Shown: positions 1-5,338, numbered from the stretch's first letter. The stretch is DNA of 5,338 nucleotides from Alphaproteobacteria bacterium (GCA_030432775.1 JAUILO010000152.1:1-5338); one strand, 5' to 3'. Numbers and translations: made by a program. The notes: generated by a model not told the origin, from the letters alone.

Positions 1-1903
1 TCTGGTTGAGGTTGAGGGCGGCCCGCCAAAACCTGTTGCATCATGTGCGATGGCTTGTGCAGAGGATATGGTTGTTCACACAGAAAGTGAAATGGTTCAT
101 AAGGCACGCCGCGGCGTTATGGAGTTTTTGCTTATTAATCACCCGCTTGATTGCCCTATTTGTGATCAGGGTGGGGAGTGTGACCTACAAGATCAGGCGA
201 TGGGTTACGGTTTTGATCGCTCGCGCTATCATGAAAACAAGCGGTCTGTTGCCAATAAGAATGTTGGGCCTTTAATCAAAACAATTATGACACGCTGTAT
301 CCAGTGTACGCGCTGTGTTCGTTTTTCTGACGAAGTAGCCGGTACGAGCGAGCTTGGAATGCTTCACCGGGGTGAAAATGCCGAAATTGATACTTTTATT
401 GAAAAAGCGATTTCATCGGAATTATCAGGTAATCTGATTGATATTTGTCCGGTTGGCGCGCTGACATCCAAACCATACGCGTTTAAAGCGCGTTCATGGG
501 AGCTTAGCAAGACAGAGTCAATTGATGTGCATGATGCTGTGGGATCAAATATTCGTGTTGATAGCCGTGGCAATGAAGTGATGCGCGTTCTTCCGCGTTT
601 GCACGAAGATGTGAACGAGGAATGGATCAGTGACAAAACACGTTTTGCCTATGATGGTTTGAAAAACCGCAGACTTGATACTCCTTGGGTCAGAGATGAC
701 AAAACCAAGAAAATGCGCAAAGCATCATGGGAAGAGGCTTTGGAAGTTGTCGGTAAGAAATTGAAGGCTGTAAAGGCGGAGAAAAAAGCGTTCTTTGCCG
801 GTGATATGGCTGATCTTGAATCTATGGTCGCTTTGAAAGACCTTGCAGTGGCAACCGGTGGCGGAGAGCTTGAGTGTCGCATTGACGGAGCCCGTTTTGA
901 TGTGTCAAGGCGTTCGGCGTATTTGTTTAATTCATCGATAGCAGGGATTGAAGAAGCCGATGCGATTTTAATCGTCGGTTCAAACCCGCGCCTTGAAGCG
1001 CCACTTGTGAATGCCCGCATTCGTAAGACATGGCTGAATAACCGTACGAAAGTTGGCCTTGTCGGCGAGGCGGTTGATCTGACATATAAATATGATCACT
1101 TGGGTGCTTCTCCTGCTGATCTTGAAAAATTGCTGACTGCGAAAAGCGGCTTTGCCAAAGTTCTAAAAGAAGCCAAGAACCCGATGATCATTATAGGCAT
1201 GGGGGCGTTCCAGCGTAATGATGGCGCCGCAATTCAGGCCCTGACACGTGAAATTGCCGAACATTTCAAAATGGTGAGTGAAGAGTGGAATGGTTATAAT
1301 GTTCTACATACAGCTGCTTCACGCGTTGGTGCGCTTGATATTGGTTTTGTGACTGATAAGCCTGTTGATTTGTCAAATAAAAGTTTTGTTTATTTGCTTG
1401 GAGCAGATTTTGATCTGGACGGATTAAGTAAGAACGCTTTTGTTGTTTATCAAGGCCATCATGGTGATATTGGTGCGCATAATGCAGATGTTATTTTACC
1501 CGGAGCAGCTTATACGGAAAAAAGTGCTATTTACGTGAATACAGAAGGGCGGGTTCAGAAAACACGTCTGGCTGTTCAGCCCCCTGGCGAAGCACGTGAG
1601 GACTGGAAAATTATTCGTGCGTTATCTGGCTATGCTAAAGCTATTTTACCATATGATAATCTGTTACAGATACGTGAACGTATTGTGAGTGAGTGGGCGC
1701 ATTTCGGTGAGTTTGATATTGCACCGGATACAAAATGGGTCAAATTCGGCAAGAAAGGTAAGCTTTTGAAAGCCGGATTTACAAATCCTATCAAGAATTT
1801 CTATATGACAGATCCTATTGCGCGTGCCTCTAAAACAATGGCTGAATGTTCGAAAGAATTTGTATCAGGAGCGGATCAAGATATTGCGGAGGCAGCAGAA
1901 TGA
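1..1903 (+). CDS. nuoG: NADH-quinone oxidoreductase subunit G (NuoG), 5' partial
   Basis: Peripheral-arm subunit of respiratory complex I, which relays electrons from NuoE/F to NuoI through Fe-S clusters. The reading frame is open from position 2 and begins LVEVEGG, the stretch right after the CRMC motif of the N-terminal 2Fe-2S domain, so about 45-50 residues lie outside the window. The ATG at 50 is internal, not the start. Counting visible residues from position 2: Cys15 is the last N1b ligand; His47, Cys51, Cys54 and Cys60 form the HxxxCxxCxxxxxC site of N5; Cys99, Cys102, Cys105 and Cys149 bind N4. The molybdopterin-oxidoreductase-like domain follows to the end. The extra N7 cysteine cluster of E. 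coli-type NuoG is absent, as in alphaproteobacteria and mitochondria. The C-terminus carries NFYMTDPIARASKTMAECS, typical of alphaproteobacterial NuoG. The 633 visible residues plus the missing part fit the usual length of roughly 680-690. The stop overlaps nuoH by four bases. Confidence 0.97.
   Translation, partial: LVEVEGGPPKPVASCAMACAEDMVVHTESEMVHKARRGVMEFLLINHPLDCPICDQGGECDLQDQAMGYGFDRSRYHENKRSVANKNVGPLIKTIMTRCIQCTRCVRFSDEVAGTSELGMLHRGENAEIDTFIEKAISSELSGNLIDICPVGALTSKPYAFKARSWELSKTESIDVHDAVGSNIRVDSRGNEVMRVLPRLHEDVNEEWISDKTRFAYDGLKNRRLDTPWVRDDKTKKMRKASWEEALEVVGKKLKAVKAEKKAFFAGDMADLESMVALKDLAVATGGGELECRIDGARFDVSRRSAYLFNSSIAGIEEADAILIVGSNPRLEAPLVNARIRKTWLNNRTKVGLVGEAVDLTYKYDHLGASPADLEKLLTAKSGFAKVLKEAKNPMIIIGMGAFQRNDGAAIQALTREIAEHFKMVSEEWNGYNVLHTAASRVGALDIGFVTDKPVDLSNKSFVYLLGADFDLDGLSKNAFVVYQGHHGDIGAHNADVILPGAAYTEKSAIYVNTEGRVQKTRLAVQPPGEAREDWKIIRALSGYAKAILPYDNLLQIRERIVSEWAHFGEFDIAPDTKWVKFGKKGKLLKAGFTNPIKNFYMTDPIARASKTMAECSKEFVSGADQDIAEAAE
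1888..1892 (+). promoter_or_regulatory. Shine-Dalgarno that fixes the nuoH start
   Basis: A perfect GGAGG lies inside the last codons of nuoG, seven bases before the ATG at 1900. It decides for this start over the upstream in-frame ATG at 1846, which would add 18 residues (MFERICIRSG...) that are only the out-of-frame reading of nuoG. Together with the ATGA stop/start overlap it indicates translational coupling of nuoG and nuoH. Confidence 0.8.
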
Positions 1904-2916
1904 TTGACTGGATGGGATTATGGACATCATACGGATGGCCTATGACTTTGATGCTGGGGCAGATCGGATTGATTATCGGCGCGTTACTGTTTTCTGTTGC
2001 CTATATGACTTATGCTGAACGAAAAGTTATGGGCGCGATGCAACGTCGTCAAGGCCCTATGACGGTTGGGCCGTTTGGTTTGCTACAGCCAATTGCTGAT
2101 GGTTTGAAGTTGTTTTCTAAGGAAACAATTATTCCTTCACAGGCACACCGCGCGGTATTTTTGCTCGCACCAATGCTAACTTTCATGCTGGCTCTCGTCG
2201 CATGGGCGGTTATTCCAGTTAGTCCGGGCTGGGTACTTGCGGATATTAATGTTGGTATTTTGTACTTATTTGCAATTTCTTCCATGGGTGTTTACGGCGT
2301 TATTATGGCTGGTTGGGCATCGAATTCCCGTTATGCGTTTTTAGGTGCTATGCGGTCTGCATCACAAATGGTCTCTTATGAAGTGTCTATGGGGCTTGTG
2401 ATTGTGACAGTGTTGTTATGTGTTGGGTCATTGAACCTGACTGATATAGTTGAAGTGGCACGTCCTTGGTGGTTGCAGGTCTTGCTGCTTCCGATGCTTG
2501 TTGTCTTTTTGATATCTATTTTAGCTGAGACAAACCGTTCACCATTTGACTTGCCCGAAGGCGAGTCTGAATTATCTGGTGGGTTTATGGTTGAATATTC
2601 GGCCATGACATTTGCTTTATTCTTCTTGGGTGAATACGCCAATATGATCTTGATGAGTGGTATGACAACCATCTTATTCCTCGGAGGCTGGCTTCCTCCT
2701 TTTGGCATATCATTTTTAGGCTTTGTTCCAGGTGTTATTTGGTTTGCCCTTAAAACGAGTGGGGTCTTGTTCTTCTATATATGGGCTCGTGCCACGTTCC
2801 CGCGTTACCGTTATGACCAGTTGATGCGTTTGGGTTGGAAGATTTTCTTGCCCTTTACGTTGTTATGGGTAATAGTGATCGCCGGAGTATTGCTGGCATT
2901 TGACGCACTACCATAA
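1900..2916 (+). CDS. nuoH: NADH-quinone oxidoreductase subunit H (NuoH)
   Basis: Integral membrane subunit of complex I (ND1 homologue). It forms the quinone-access chamber at the junction between peripheral and membrane arms. From the ATG at 1900 the protein has 338 residues, the normal size. Family motifs in order: AERKVMGAMQRRQGP (39-53), PIADGLKLFSKE (64-75), the loop GWASNSRYAFLGAMRSASQ (138-156), the acidic loop AETNRSPFDLPEGESEL (209-225) with the conserved glutamates, and RATFPRYRYDQLMRLGWK (297-314). Hydrophobic segments are visible at about 15-38, 85-105, 117-138, 162-180, 192-209, 234-262, 270-295 and 316-334, consistent with an eight-helix subunit. The start overlaps the nuoG stop as ATGA with a strong GGAGG upstream. 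Downstream, nuoI would normally follow; here two unrelated genes come first. Confidence 0.97.
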   Translation: MIDWMGLWTSYGWPMTLMLGQIGLIIGALLFSVAYMTYAERKVMGAMQRRQGPMTVGPFGLLQPIADGLKLFSKETIIPSQAHRAVFLLAPMLTFMLALVAWAVIPVSPGWVLADINVGILYLFAISSMGVYGVIMAGWASNSRYAFLGAMRSASQMVSYEVSMGLVIVTVLLCVGSLNLTDIVEVARPWWLQVLLLPMLVVFLISILAETNRSPFDLPEGESELSGGFMVEYSAMTFALFFLGEYANMILMSGMTTILFLGGWLPPFGISFLGFVPGVIWFALKTSGVLFFYIWARATFPRYRYDQLMRLGWKIFLPFTLLWVIVIAGVLLAFDALP

Positions 2917-2942
2917 ATTTATAGATAAAAGAAGGGGGGACT

Positions 2943-3455
2943 ATGTCTTCCAGTAAAATACAGCGTCCTCAAGCAAGGCGCTTAACATCCAATTTGGTTA
3001 ATTTAAGTGACGCATGGCGTCGGCATGCGCGCTTTACAAAGCAAGACGCAGCGGACTCGCTGAGTAAGTTATCACGCCGTTTACTTGTACAGCTTACATA
3101 TTACCGCGGCGAACCTGCAGAGCAGGGGGTGAATAAACACCTTGAAGCCAATATCACCGAAACTATTAGCGATATCGCCAAAGTTGCAAAACAAGCCGGA
3201 CTTCCTAAAATTATTCTGCCGTTTGTGGATCATAAAGACAATCCTATGGCTCAGTGGGTTAAAGCGGCGGTACTGGCCAAGGCCGATTTTCCTGTTGATA
3301 TCGAGTTTTTAGATAAACCTTATAAGACAGATCTTTCAAACCTTGGTAGAATTGATGGTCGCAAGCAGACACTTCTTGATGAAGGTGTTCGCGGAATTGC
3401 GGATATCGATGATGATATTAAGGTAAAATGGGCAATGCAAAGGCGTCATGGCTAA
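2943..3455 (+). CDS. unrecognised 170-residue soluble protein inserted between nuoH and nuoI
   Basis: I do not recognise this family. The ATG at 2943 is preceded by a purine-rich ribosome binding site (AAGGGG at 2932-2937), 26 bases after the nuoH stop, so it is probably cotranscribed with nuoH. There is no signal peptide, membrane helix or cysteine motif. The N-terminus (1-50) is strongly basic, with paired arginines at 12-13, 26-27 and 45-46. Residues 66-85 look like an amphipathic helix. Residues 86-125 have an alternating hydrophobic pattern suggestive of an alpha/beta fold (LPKIILPFVDH, then FPVDIEFLD). The tail has an acidic patch (DIDDD, 154-158) and a basic end (QRRHG). It overlaps the following sulfotransferase gene by eight bases, so the two are probably translated together and may act together. 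Nothing in the sequence links it to complex I chemistry. Codon use and base composition do not obviously differ from the flanking nuo genes. Confidence 0.8.
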   Translation: MSSSKIQRPQARRLTSNLVNLSDAWRRHARFTKQDAADSLSKLSRRLLVQLTYYRGEPAEQGVNKHLEANITETISDIAKVAKQAGLPKIILPFVDHKDNPMAQWVKAAVLAKADFPVDIEFLDKPYKTDLSNLGRIDGRKQTLLDEGVRGIADIDDDIKVKWAMQRRHG

Positions 3456-4221
3456 AAACAAAGACAAAGATCATGTTGATCATTCACTTTTGCTGAAGTC
3501 TTTGGTGGCAGGCAGGGAAGTTCATAGTACTGCTCAGAACCCTTTAATGGCTCCTCCCATTATCATTGCCGGAATGTATCGCGGCGGAACATCCCTTACC
3601 ACCGCGGCATTTGCGTTAAGTGGTGCGTGGACTGGTCATACCATGGAGGGGAACCAGTTTAATCCAAAGGGTTATTTTGAAAATGAAGGTTTTAAAAGCA
3701 TCATTCATATGATGCTTCAAATCTCTGGTTATAATGATAGTGATGATTTGCCGCCCGAGAACTTGCCTGATTTACGCCCAATTGACCGGCTACATCATAT
3801 AATAGAGACAATGATGCTGGCCGAAGGGTATAGCGGTGGCCCTTGGGTGATCAAGAATCCCAAAGTTCCTTTCTTGTGGCGCTATTTTGATGCGATATAT
3901 CCGAACGCCAAATGGGTTATCGTGCGGCGTAATGTTGATAAGGTTGCAGAGTCGATGGGGCGTGTGAATGTTTTGAGTATTCCGCCTAAAAAGAAAGATT
4001 TGTCGGTGGAGAATTTGAAGGACATTGCGCGTATGTATGATATGCGGCTGGATTCTATGAGGCGCAAGTTAAAGCCGGAGCAGTATCGCGAGATTAATAG
4101 TGAAGATGTTGCCGGTGAAGATTTTTCCAAATTACGTGGTGTTGTTGAGTGGGCAGGGCTTAGTTTTAATGAAGGCGCAGTGTCTGATTTTGTCGAACCG
4201 AGCTATTTCCACAAAAGCTAG
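3448..4221 (+). CDS. sulfotransferase family protein (PAPS-dependent type)
   Basis: Predicted cytoplasmic sulfotransferase, 257 residues, transferring sulfate from 3'-phosphoadenylyl sulfate (PAPS) to an unknown acceptor. Visible motifs: the 5'-phosphosulfate-binding P-loop IIIAGMYRGGTSLTT (38-52), of the form GxxRGGTS; GYFEN (75-79), common in bacterial members at the acceptor side; WVIKNPK (133-139), corresponding to the K-[DN]-P segment after the P-loop domain; and the 3'-phosphate-binding element AKWVIVRRNVDKVAESM (154-170) with Arg160/Arg161 and Ser169. There is no signal peptide or transmembrane anchor. The length is near the usual 250-300. The ATG at 3448 overlaps the preceding gene by eight bases, with AAAGG four bases upstream, which supports coupled expression. 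The stop codon (4219-4221) falls inside the first copy of a 28 bp tandem repeat. The substrate cannot be told from sequence; bacterial relatives often act on glycans or lipids, but a family-level name is the limit of the evidence. Confidence 0.85.
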   Translation: MAKNKDKDHVDHSLLLKSLVAGREVHSTAQNPLMAPPIIIAGMYRGGTSLTTAAFALSGAWTGHTMEGNQFNPKGYFENEGFKSIIHMMLQISGYNDSDDLPPENLPDLRPIDRLHHIIETMMLAEGYSGGPWVIKNPKVPFLWRYFDAIYPNAKWVIVRRNVDKVAESMGRVNVLSIPPKKKDLSVENLKDIARMYDMRLDSMRRKLKPEQYREINSEDVAGEDFSKLRGVVEWAGLSFNEGAVSDFVEPSYFHKS

Positions 4222-4271
4222 ATCATTCATATTTTGTTGTCCTAGCTAGATCATTCATATTTTGTTGTCCT
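4216..4271 (+). repeat. perfect 2 x 28 bp tandem repeat spanning the sulfotransferase stop
   Basis: Positions 4216-4243 and 4244-4271 are identical over all 28 bases. The unit begins AGCTAGATCATTCATATTTT and ends GTTGTCCT. The bases flanking the pair do not match the unit beyond one A at 4272. The sulfotransferase stop TAG (4219-4221) lies in copy 1, and copy 2 is wholly noncoding, so loss or gain of a copy would not change the protein. The boundary between copies creates the palindrome CTAGCTAG (4242-4249). Two adjoining copies without spacers are not a CRISPR array. A recent slippage duplication is the simplest origin; an assembly artefact is also possible. Confidence 0.95.
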
Positions 4272-4395
4272 AAAAGGCTTTTAATCTGATCAGTTTCAGC
4301 TATATTAAAAGTGATTTGAATCGTACAATCATGCAGTTCAGACGCATAGCATTAAGAGCTGTAAAAATTAAACCTATAGAAGTATTCGAGTAATC
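4272..4395 (+). other. AT-rich leader before nuoI, no gene seen
   Basis: Together with the repeat this gives 174 bases between the sulfotransferase stop and nuoI, long for an internal gap in a nuo operon. I see no open frame with family-like content, no tRNA and no convincing intrinsic terminator. The nuoI ribosome binding site is weak: only GAG at 4388-4390, five bases before the ATG. The AT-richness suggests room for a separate nuoI promoter. Confidence 0.6.
4278..4306 (+). promoter_or_regulatory. possible sigma70-type promoter for nuoI
   Basis: TATATT at 4301-4306 matches five of six -10 consensus positions, but the sequence about 16-17 bases upstream (CTTTTA/TTTTAA) is a poor -35. A second weak candidate is TTAAGA (4352-4357) with 17 bases to TATAGA (4375-4380). 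Both are pattern matches in AT-rich DNA and may be chance. They are listed because the two-gene insertion separates nuoI from the upstream nuo genes. Confidence 0.2.
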
Positions 4396-4881
4396 ATGGC
4401 ATTTGATCGTTTAGCACGCAGTTTTCTTCTCACAGAAATTGTTCAAGGCATGGCTTTGACCATGAAGTATTTCTTTAAGTCTAAAGTGACGATTAATTAT
4501 CCGTATGAAAAAGGACCGATCAGCACGCGTTTCCGCGGCGAACATGCGCTACGACGTTACCCGAATGGTGAAGAGCGCTGTATTGCTTGTAAATTATGTG
4601 AGGCTATTTGTCCGGCGCTTGCGATTACAATCGAAGCCGAGCCCCGCGAAGATGGCAGCCGCCGTACAACACGTTATGATATTGATATGACCAAATGTAT
4701 ATATTGTGGTTTATGTCAGGAAGCGTGCCCGGTTGATGCGATTGTTGAAGGGCCTAATTTCGAGTTTGCTACTGAAACTCGAGAAGAGCTTTACTATAAT
4801 AAGGACAAGCTTCTTGAGAATGGTGATCGTTGGGAATCACAGATCGCAGCCAATCTTCATGCCGAGGCGCCGTACCGCTAG
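4396..4881 (+). CDS. nuoI: NADH-quinone oxidoreductase subunit I (NuoI)
   Basis: Ferredoxin-like subunit of complex I, homologue of mitochondrial TYKY/NDUFS8. It holds clusters N6a and N6b and passes electrons towards NuoB and quinone at the membrane interface. The protein has 161 residues, typical of alphaproteobacteria. An N-terminal amphipathic/hydrophobic stretch (1-27, ending MKYFF) docks on the membrane arm. INYPYEKGPISTRFRGEHAL (33-52) is followed by two 4Fe-4S motifs: Cys62, Cys65, Cys68 with Cys72, and Cys101, Cys104, Cys107 with Cys111. The last cysteine of each motif is followed by Pro. The C-terminal EFATETREELYYNKDKLL is also characteristic. The ATG at 4396 gives the standard alphaproteobacterial N-terminus, although its Shine-Dalgarno is weak. 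The gene is complete and intact. It stands 174 bases after an unrelated sulfotransferase gene rather than directly after nuoH, and no nuoJ follows. Confidence 0.97.
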   Translation: MAFDRLARSFLLTEIVQGMALTMKYFFKSKVTINYPYEKGPISTRFRGEHALRRYPNGEERCIACKLCEAICPALAITIEAEPREDGSRRTTRYDIDMTKCIYCGLCQEACPVDAIVEGPNFEFATETREELYYNKDKLLENGDRWESQIAANLHAEAPYR

Positions 4882-4897
4882 GTTGTCCGGTTCCGTT

Positions 4898-4920
4898 TTT
4901 AATTAATCCAATTAAATTTT
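4898..4920 (+). terminator. weak AT-only hairpin after nuoI
   Basis: TTTAATT (4898-4904) pairs with AATTAAA (4910-4916) around the loop AATCC and is followed by TTTT. The stem has no G-C pair, so it would be a poor intrinsic terminator for the plus strand. On the minus strand no U-run follows. It lies between the convergent nuoI and pagL-like genes, where a terminator would be expected. Confidence 0.25.
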
Positions 4921-5131
4921 ATTTAAATAATCTGTTTAAAGGCACTTGGTAATACAGGCCAAGCGCTTCGACGCCCGGGTTATCATTACCGAGTTTGGCG
5001 TTTGATGTATGACTTATATATATGCCGGTGCGATTGCCGCTATTAAATTCATAGGCCAGTTCTAACTGGGATCTGAATTCAATATGGTGATCCAAGTCAA
5101 GTTCACTATCGCCTTTATCGCTCTGGGCATT
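4919..5131 (-). pseudogene. pagL: PagL-type lipid A 3-O-deacylase (acyloxyacyl hydrolase family), C-terminal fragment
   Basis: Outer-membrane beta-barrel enzyme that removes the 3-O acyl chain of lipid A. The frame ends at TAA 4919-4921 and, read from 5080 downward, gives EFRSQLELAYEF, then GIYISHTSNAKLGNDNPG and VEALGLYYQVP, the C-terminal signature of the family. The catalytic pattern of Pseudomonas PagL (His126, Ser128, Asn129, Glu140) is present with the same spacing: His at 5009-5011, Ser at 5003-5005, Asn at 5000-5002, and Glu at 4967-4969, fourteen residues after His. The final strand ends in F-K, close to the terminal aromatic residue usual for outer-membrane proteins. The frame stays open only to 5131 (stop TAA at 5132-5134), so at most 70 residues remain and the signal peptide and first half of the barrel are missing. 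Family-like sequence (DLDHHIEFRS) continues to about 5098. Beyond that it overlaps in antisense with the cytochrome b frame, so the true break lies between about 5075 and 5125. It converges with nuoI, 37 bases apart. Whether this is a genuine truncation or an artefactual join is undecided. Confidence 0.82.
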
Positions 5132-5275
5132 TTAGGTGCGTTGCCTGCAACACCGACGTACACACTACTATCTCAGATCTTTAGCTTGTGTTACTTCATG
5201 TTCTTTGTACTGCTGTTCTTCTACAGCAAAAATGAAGCAACCAAACCATTACCAGAGAGGGTGACATTCAAATGA
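5066..5275 (+). CDS. petB: cytochrome b of the bc1 complex, C-terminal fragment
   Basis: Membrane subunit of quinol:cytochrome c oxidoreductase; only the C-terminal helix region is here. The frame is closed by TAA at 5063-5065. From 5066 it reads LGSEFNMVIQVKF, then a hydrophobic segment (FTIAFIALGILGALP), the conserved PATPTYTLLSQIF turn, and a last transmembrane helix (FSLCYFMFFVLLFFYS). It ends KNEATKPLPERVTFK, the usual C-terminus of gamma/betaproteobacterial cytochrome b. The haem-ligating histidines and the Qo PEWY motif belong to the missing upstream part. The ATG at 5084 is an internal methionine at most, not a natural start: complete proteins of this family have about 400 residues. 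The stop TGA overlaps the petC ATG. The sequence type does not fit the alphaproteobacterial nuo genes to its left. Confidence 0.85.
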   Translation: MGSEFNMVIQVKFTIAFIALGILGALPATPTYTLLSQIFSLCYFMFFVLLFFYSKNEATKPLPERVTFK

Positions 5276-5338
5276 AGAAGTGGATTGTAATTCTATTTGC
5301 TATGTTGCCATCTCTTGCGATGGCAGCAGGGGCCAACG
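5272..5338 (+). CDS. petC: cytochrome c1 of the bc1 complex, N-terminus only (runs off the window)
   Basis: The ATG at 5272 overlaps the cytochrome b stop (ATGA), the standard petB-petC arrangement. The 22 visible residues form a Sec signal peptide: MKK, a hydrophobic core (WIVILFAMLPS), and a cleavage-type end LAMA followed by AGAN, as at the start of mature gamma/betaproteobacterial cytochrome c1. The CxxCH haem motif lies outside the window. A purine-rich AGAGAGG ends at 5260, eleven bases before the start, a rather long spacing; coupling through the overlap may compensate. The call rests on the signal peptide plus the gene order. Confidence 0.8.
   Translation, partial: MKKWIVILFAMLPSLAMAAGAN

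Noticed and set aside
50..52. ATG as a start for nuoG
   Set aside because: The frame is open to position 2 and encodes the conserved LVEVEGGPPKPVASCAM upstream, so this Met is internal to a gene that begins outside the window.
6..275. 89-residue plus-strand open frame overlapping nuoG
   Set aside because: It is out of frame with the clear NuoG Fe-S motifs, has arbitrary Arg/Trp-rich content, and is a shadow of nuoG.
364..1020. Minus-strand open frames within nuoG
   Set aside because: These are low-complexity Ser/Arg-rich antisense shadows of a well-conserved gene; no independent domain is seen.
1846..1899. 18-residue N-terminal extension of NuoH
   Set aside because: It is the alternative-frame reading of the nuoG end. 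The ATG at 1900 has a perfect GGAGG and gives the family's normal N-terminus and length.
2049..2708. Minus-strand open frames within nuoH
   Set aside because: They are the antisense of membrane-helix codons, giving polar-rich translations without family features.
3882..4130. Minus-strand open frame within the sulfotransferase gene
   Set aside because: It is an antisense shadow; the plus-strand frame carries the PAPS-binding motifs.
4216..4271. CRISPR array or att-site duplication
   Set aside because: There are only two adjoining copies without spacers, and no integrase, cas gene or tRNA is nearby; a plain tandem duplication explains it.
4272..4300. Intrinsic terminator after the sulfotransferase (AAAAGGCTTTT)
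   Set aside because: The arms AAAAG/CTTTT leave a loop of one base, so no stable hairpin can form.
2917..4395. Defence or mobile-element system in the nuoH-nuoI insertion
   Set aside because: No nuclease, transposase, recombinase or toxin-antitoxin motif is visible; only a sulfotransferase and an unrecognised protein are supported.
4505..4906. Two short plus-strand frames overlapping nuoI
   Set aside because: They are +1-frame shadows of nuoI with no recognisable content.

Overview
The window reads as two pieces of DNA joined near its right end. Positions 1 to about 5080 look alphaproteobacterial: NuoG, NuoH and NuoI are all of the alphaproteobacterial/mitochondrial complex I type (for example the NuoG C-terminal motif NFYMTDPIARASK and the NuoI motif GEHALRRYPNGEERCIACKLC), in a moderately AT-rich genome. 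Positions from roughly 5075-5125 to the end encode the last part of a cytochrome b and the signal peptide of a cytochrome c1. Their sequence (KPLPERVTFK, then MKKW...AMAAGAN) is of the gamma/betaproteobacterial type. I could not run a search, so finer taxonomy is not claimed.

Layout: (1) 1-1903, nuoG, truncated at its 5' end by the window edge. (2) 1900-2916, nuoH, translationally coupled to nuoG by an ATGA overlap. (3) 2943-3455, an unrecognised soluble protein of 170 residues. (4) 3448-4221, a PAPS-dependent-type sulfotransferase overlapping the previous gene by 8 bases. (5) 4216-4271, a perfect 2 x 28 bp tandem repeat that contains the sulfotransferase stop codon, followed by about 120 bp without a gene. 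(6) 4396-4881, nuoI. (7) From 4919 upward on the minus strand, the C-terminal part of a PagL-type lipid A 3-O-deacylase, with the His, Ser, Asn and Glu positions of the active site all present but no N-terminal part. (8) About 5066-5275, the C-terminus of cytochrome b (petB), overlapping by four bases (ATGA) the start of (9) petC, cytochrome c1, which runs off the window.

How the genes work together: NuoG, NuoH and NuoI are subunits of the proton-pumping NADH:quinone oxidoreductase. NuoG carries electrons along its Fe-S chain, NuoI carries them on to the quinone, and NuoH forms the membrane part of the quinone site. The usual nuoG-H-I order is interrupted by two genes with no known role in complex I, and nuoI is followed by a convergent pagL rather than nuoJ. 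The petB/petC fragment belongs to the cytochrome bc1 complex, the next step in respiration. Its abrupt start, running in antisense into the equally abrupt end of pagL, is most simply an assembly or amplification chimera, although a real rearrangement cannot be excluded from sequence alone.

I see no RNA gene, CRISPR array, transposase or defence system. The points most worth a second look are the two-gene insertion inside the nuo operon, the tandem repeat at its downstream edge, and the pagL/petB junction.
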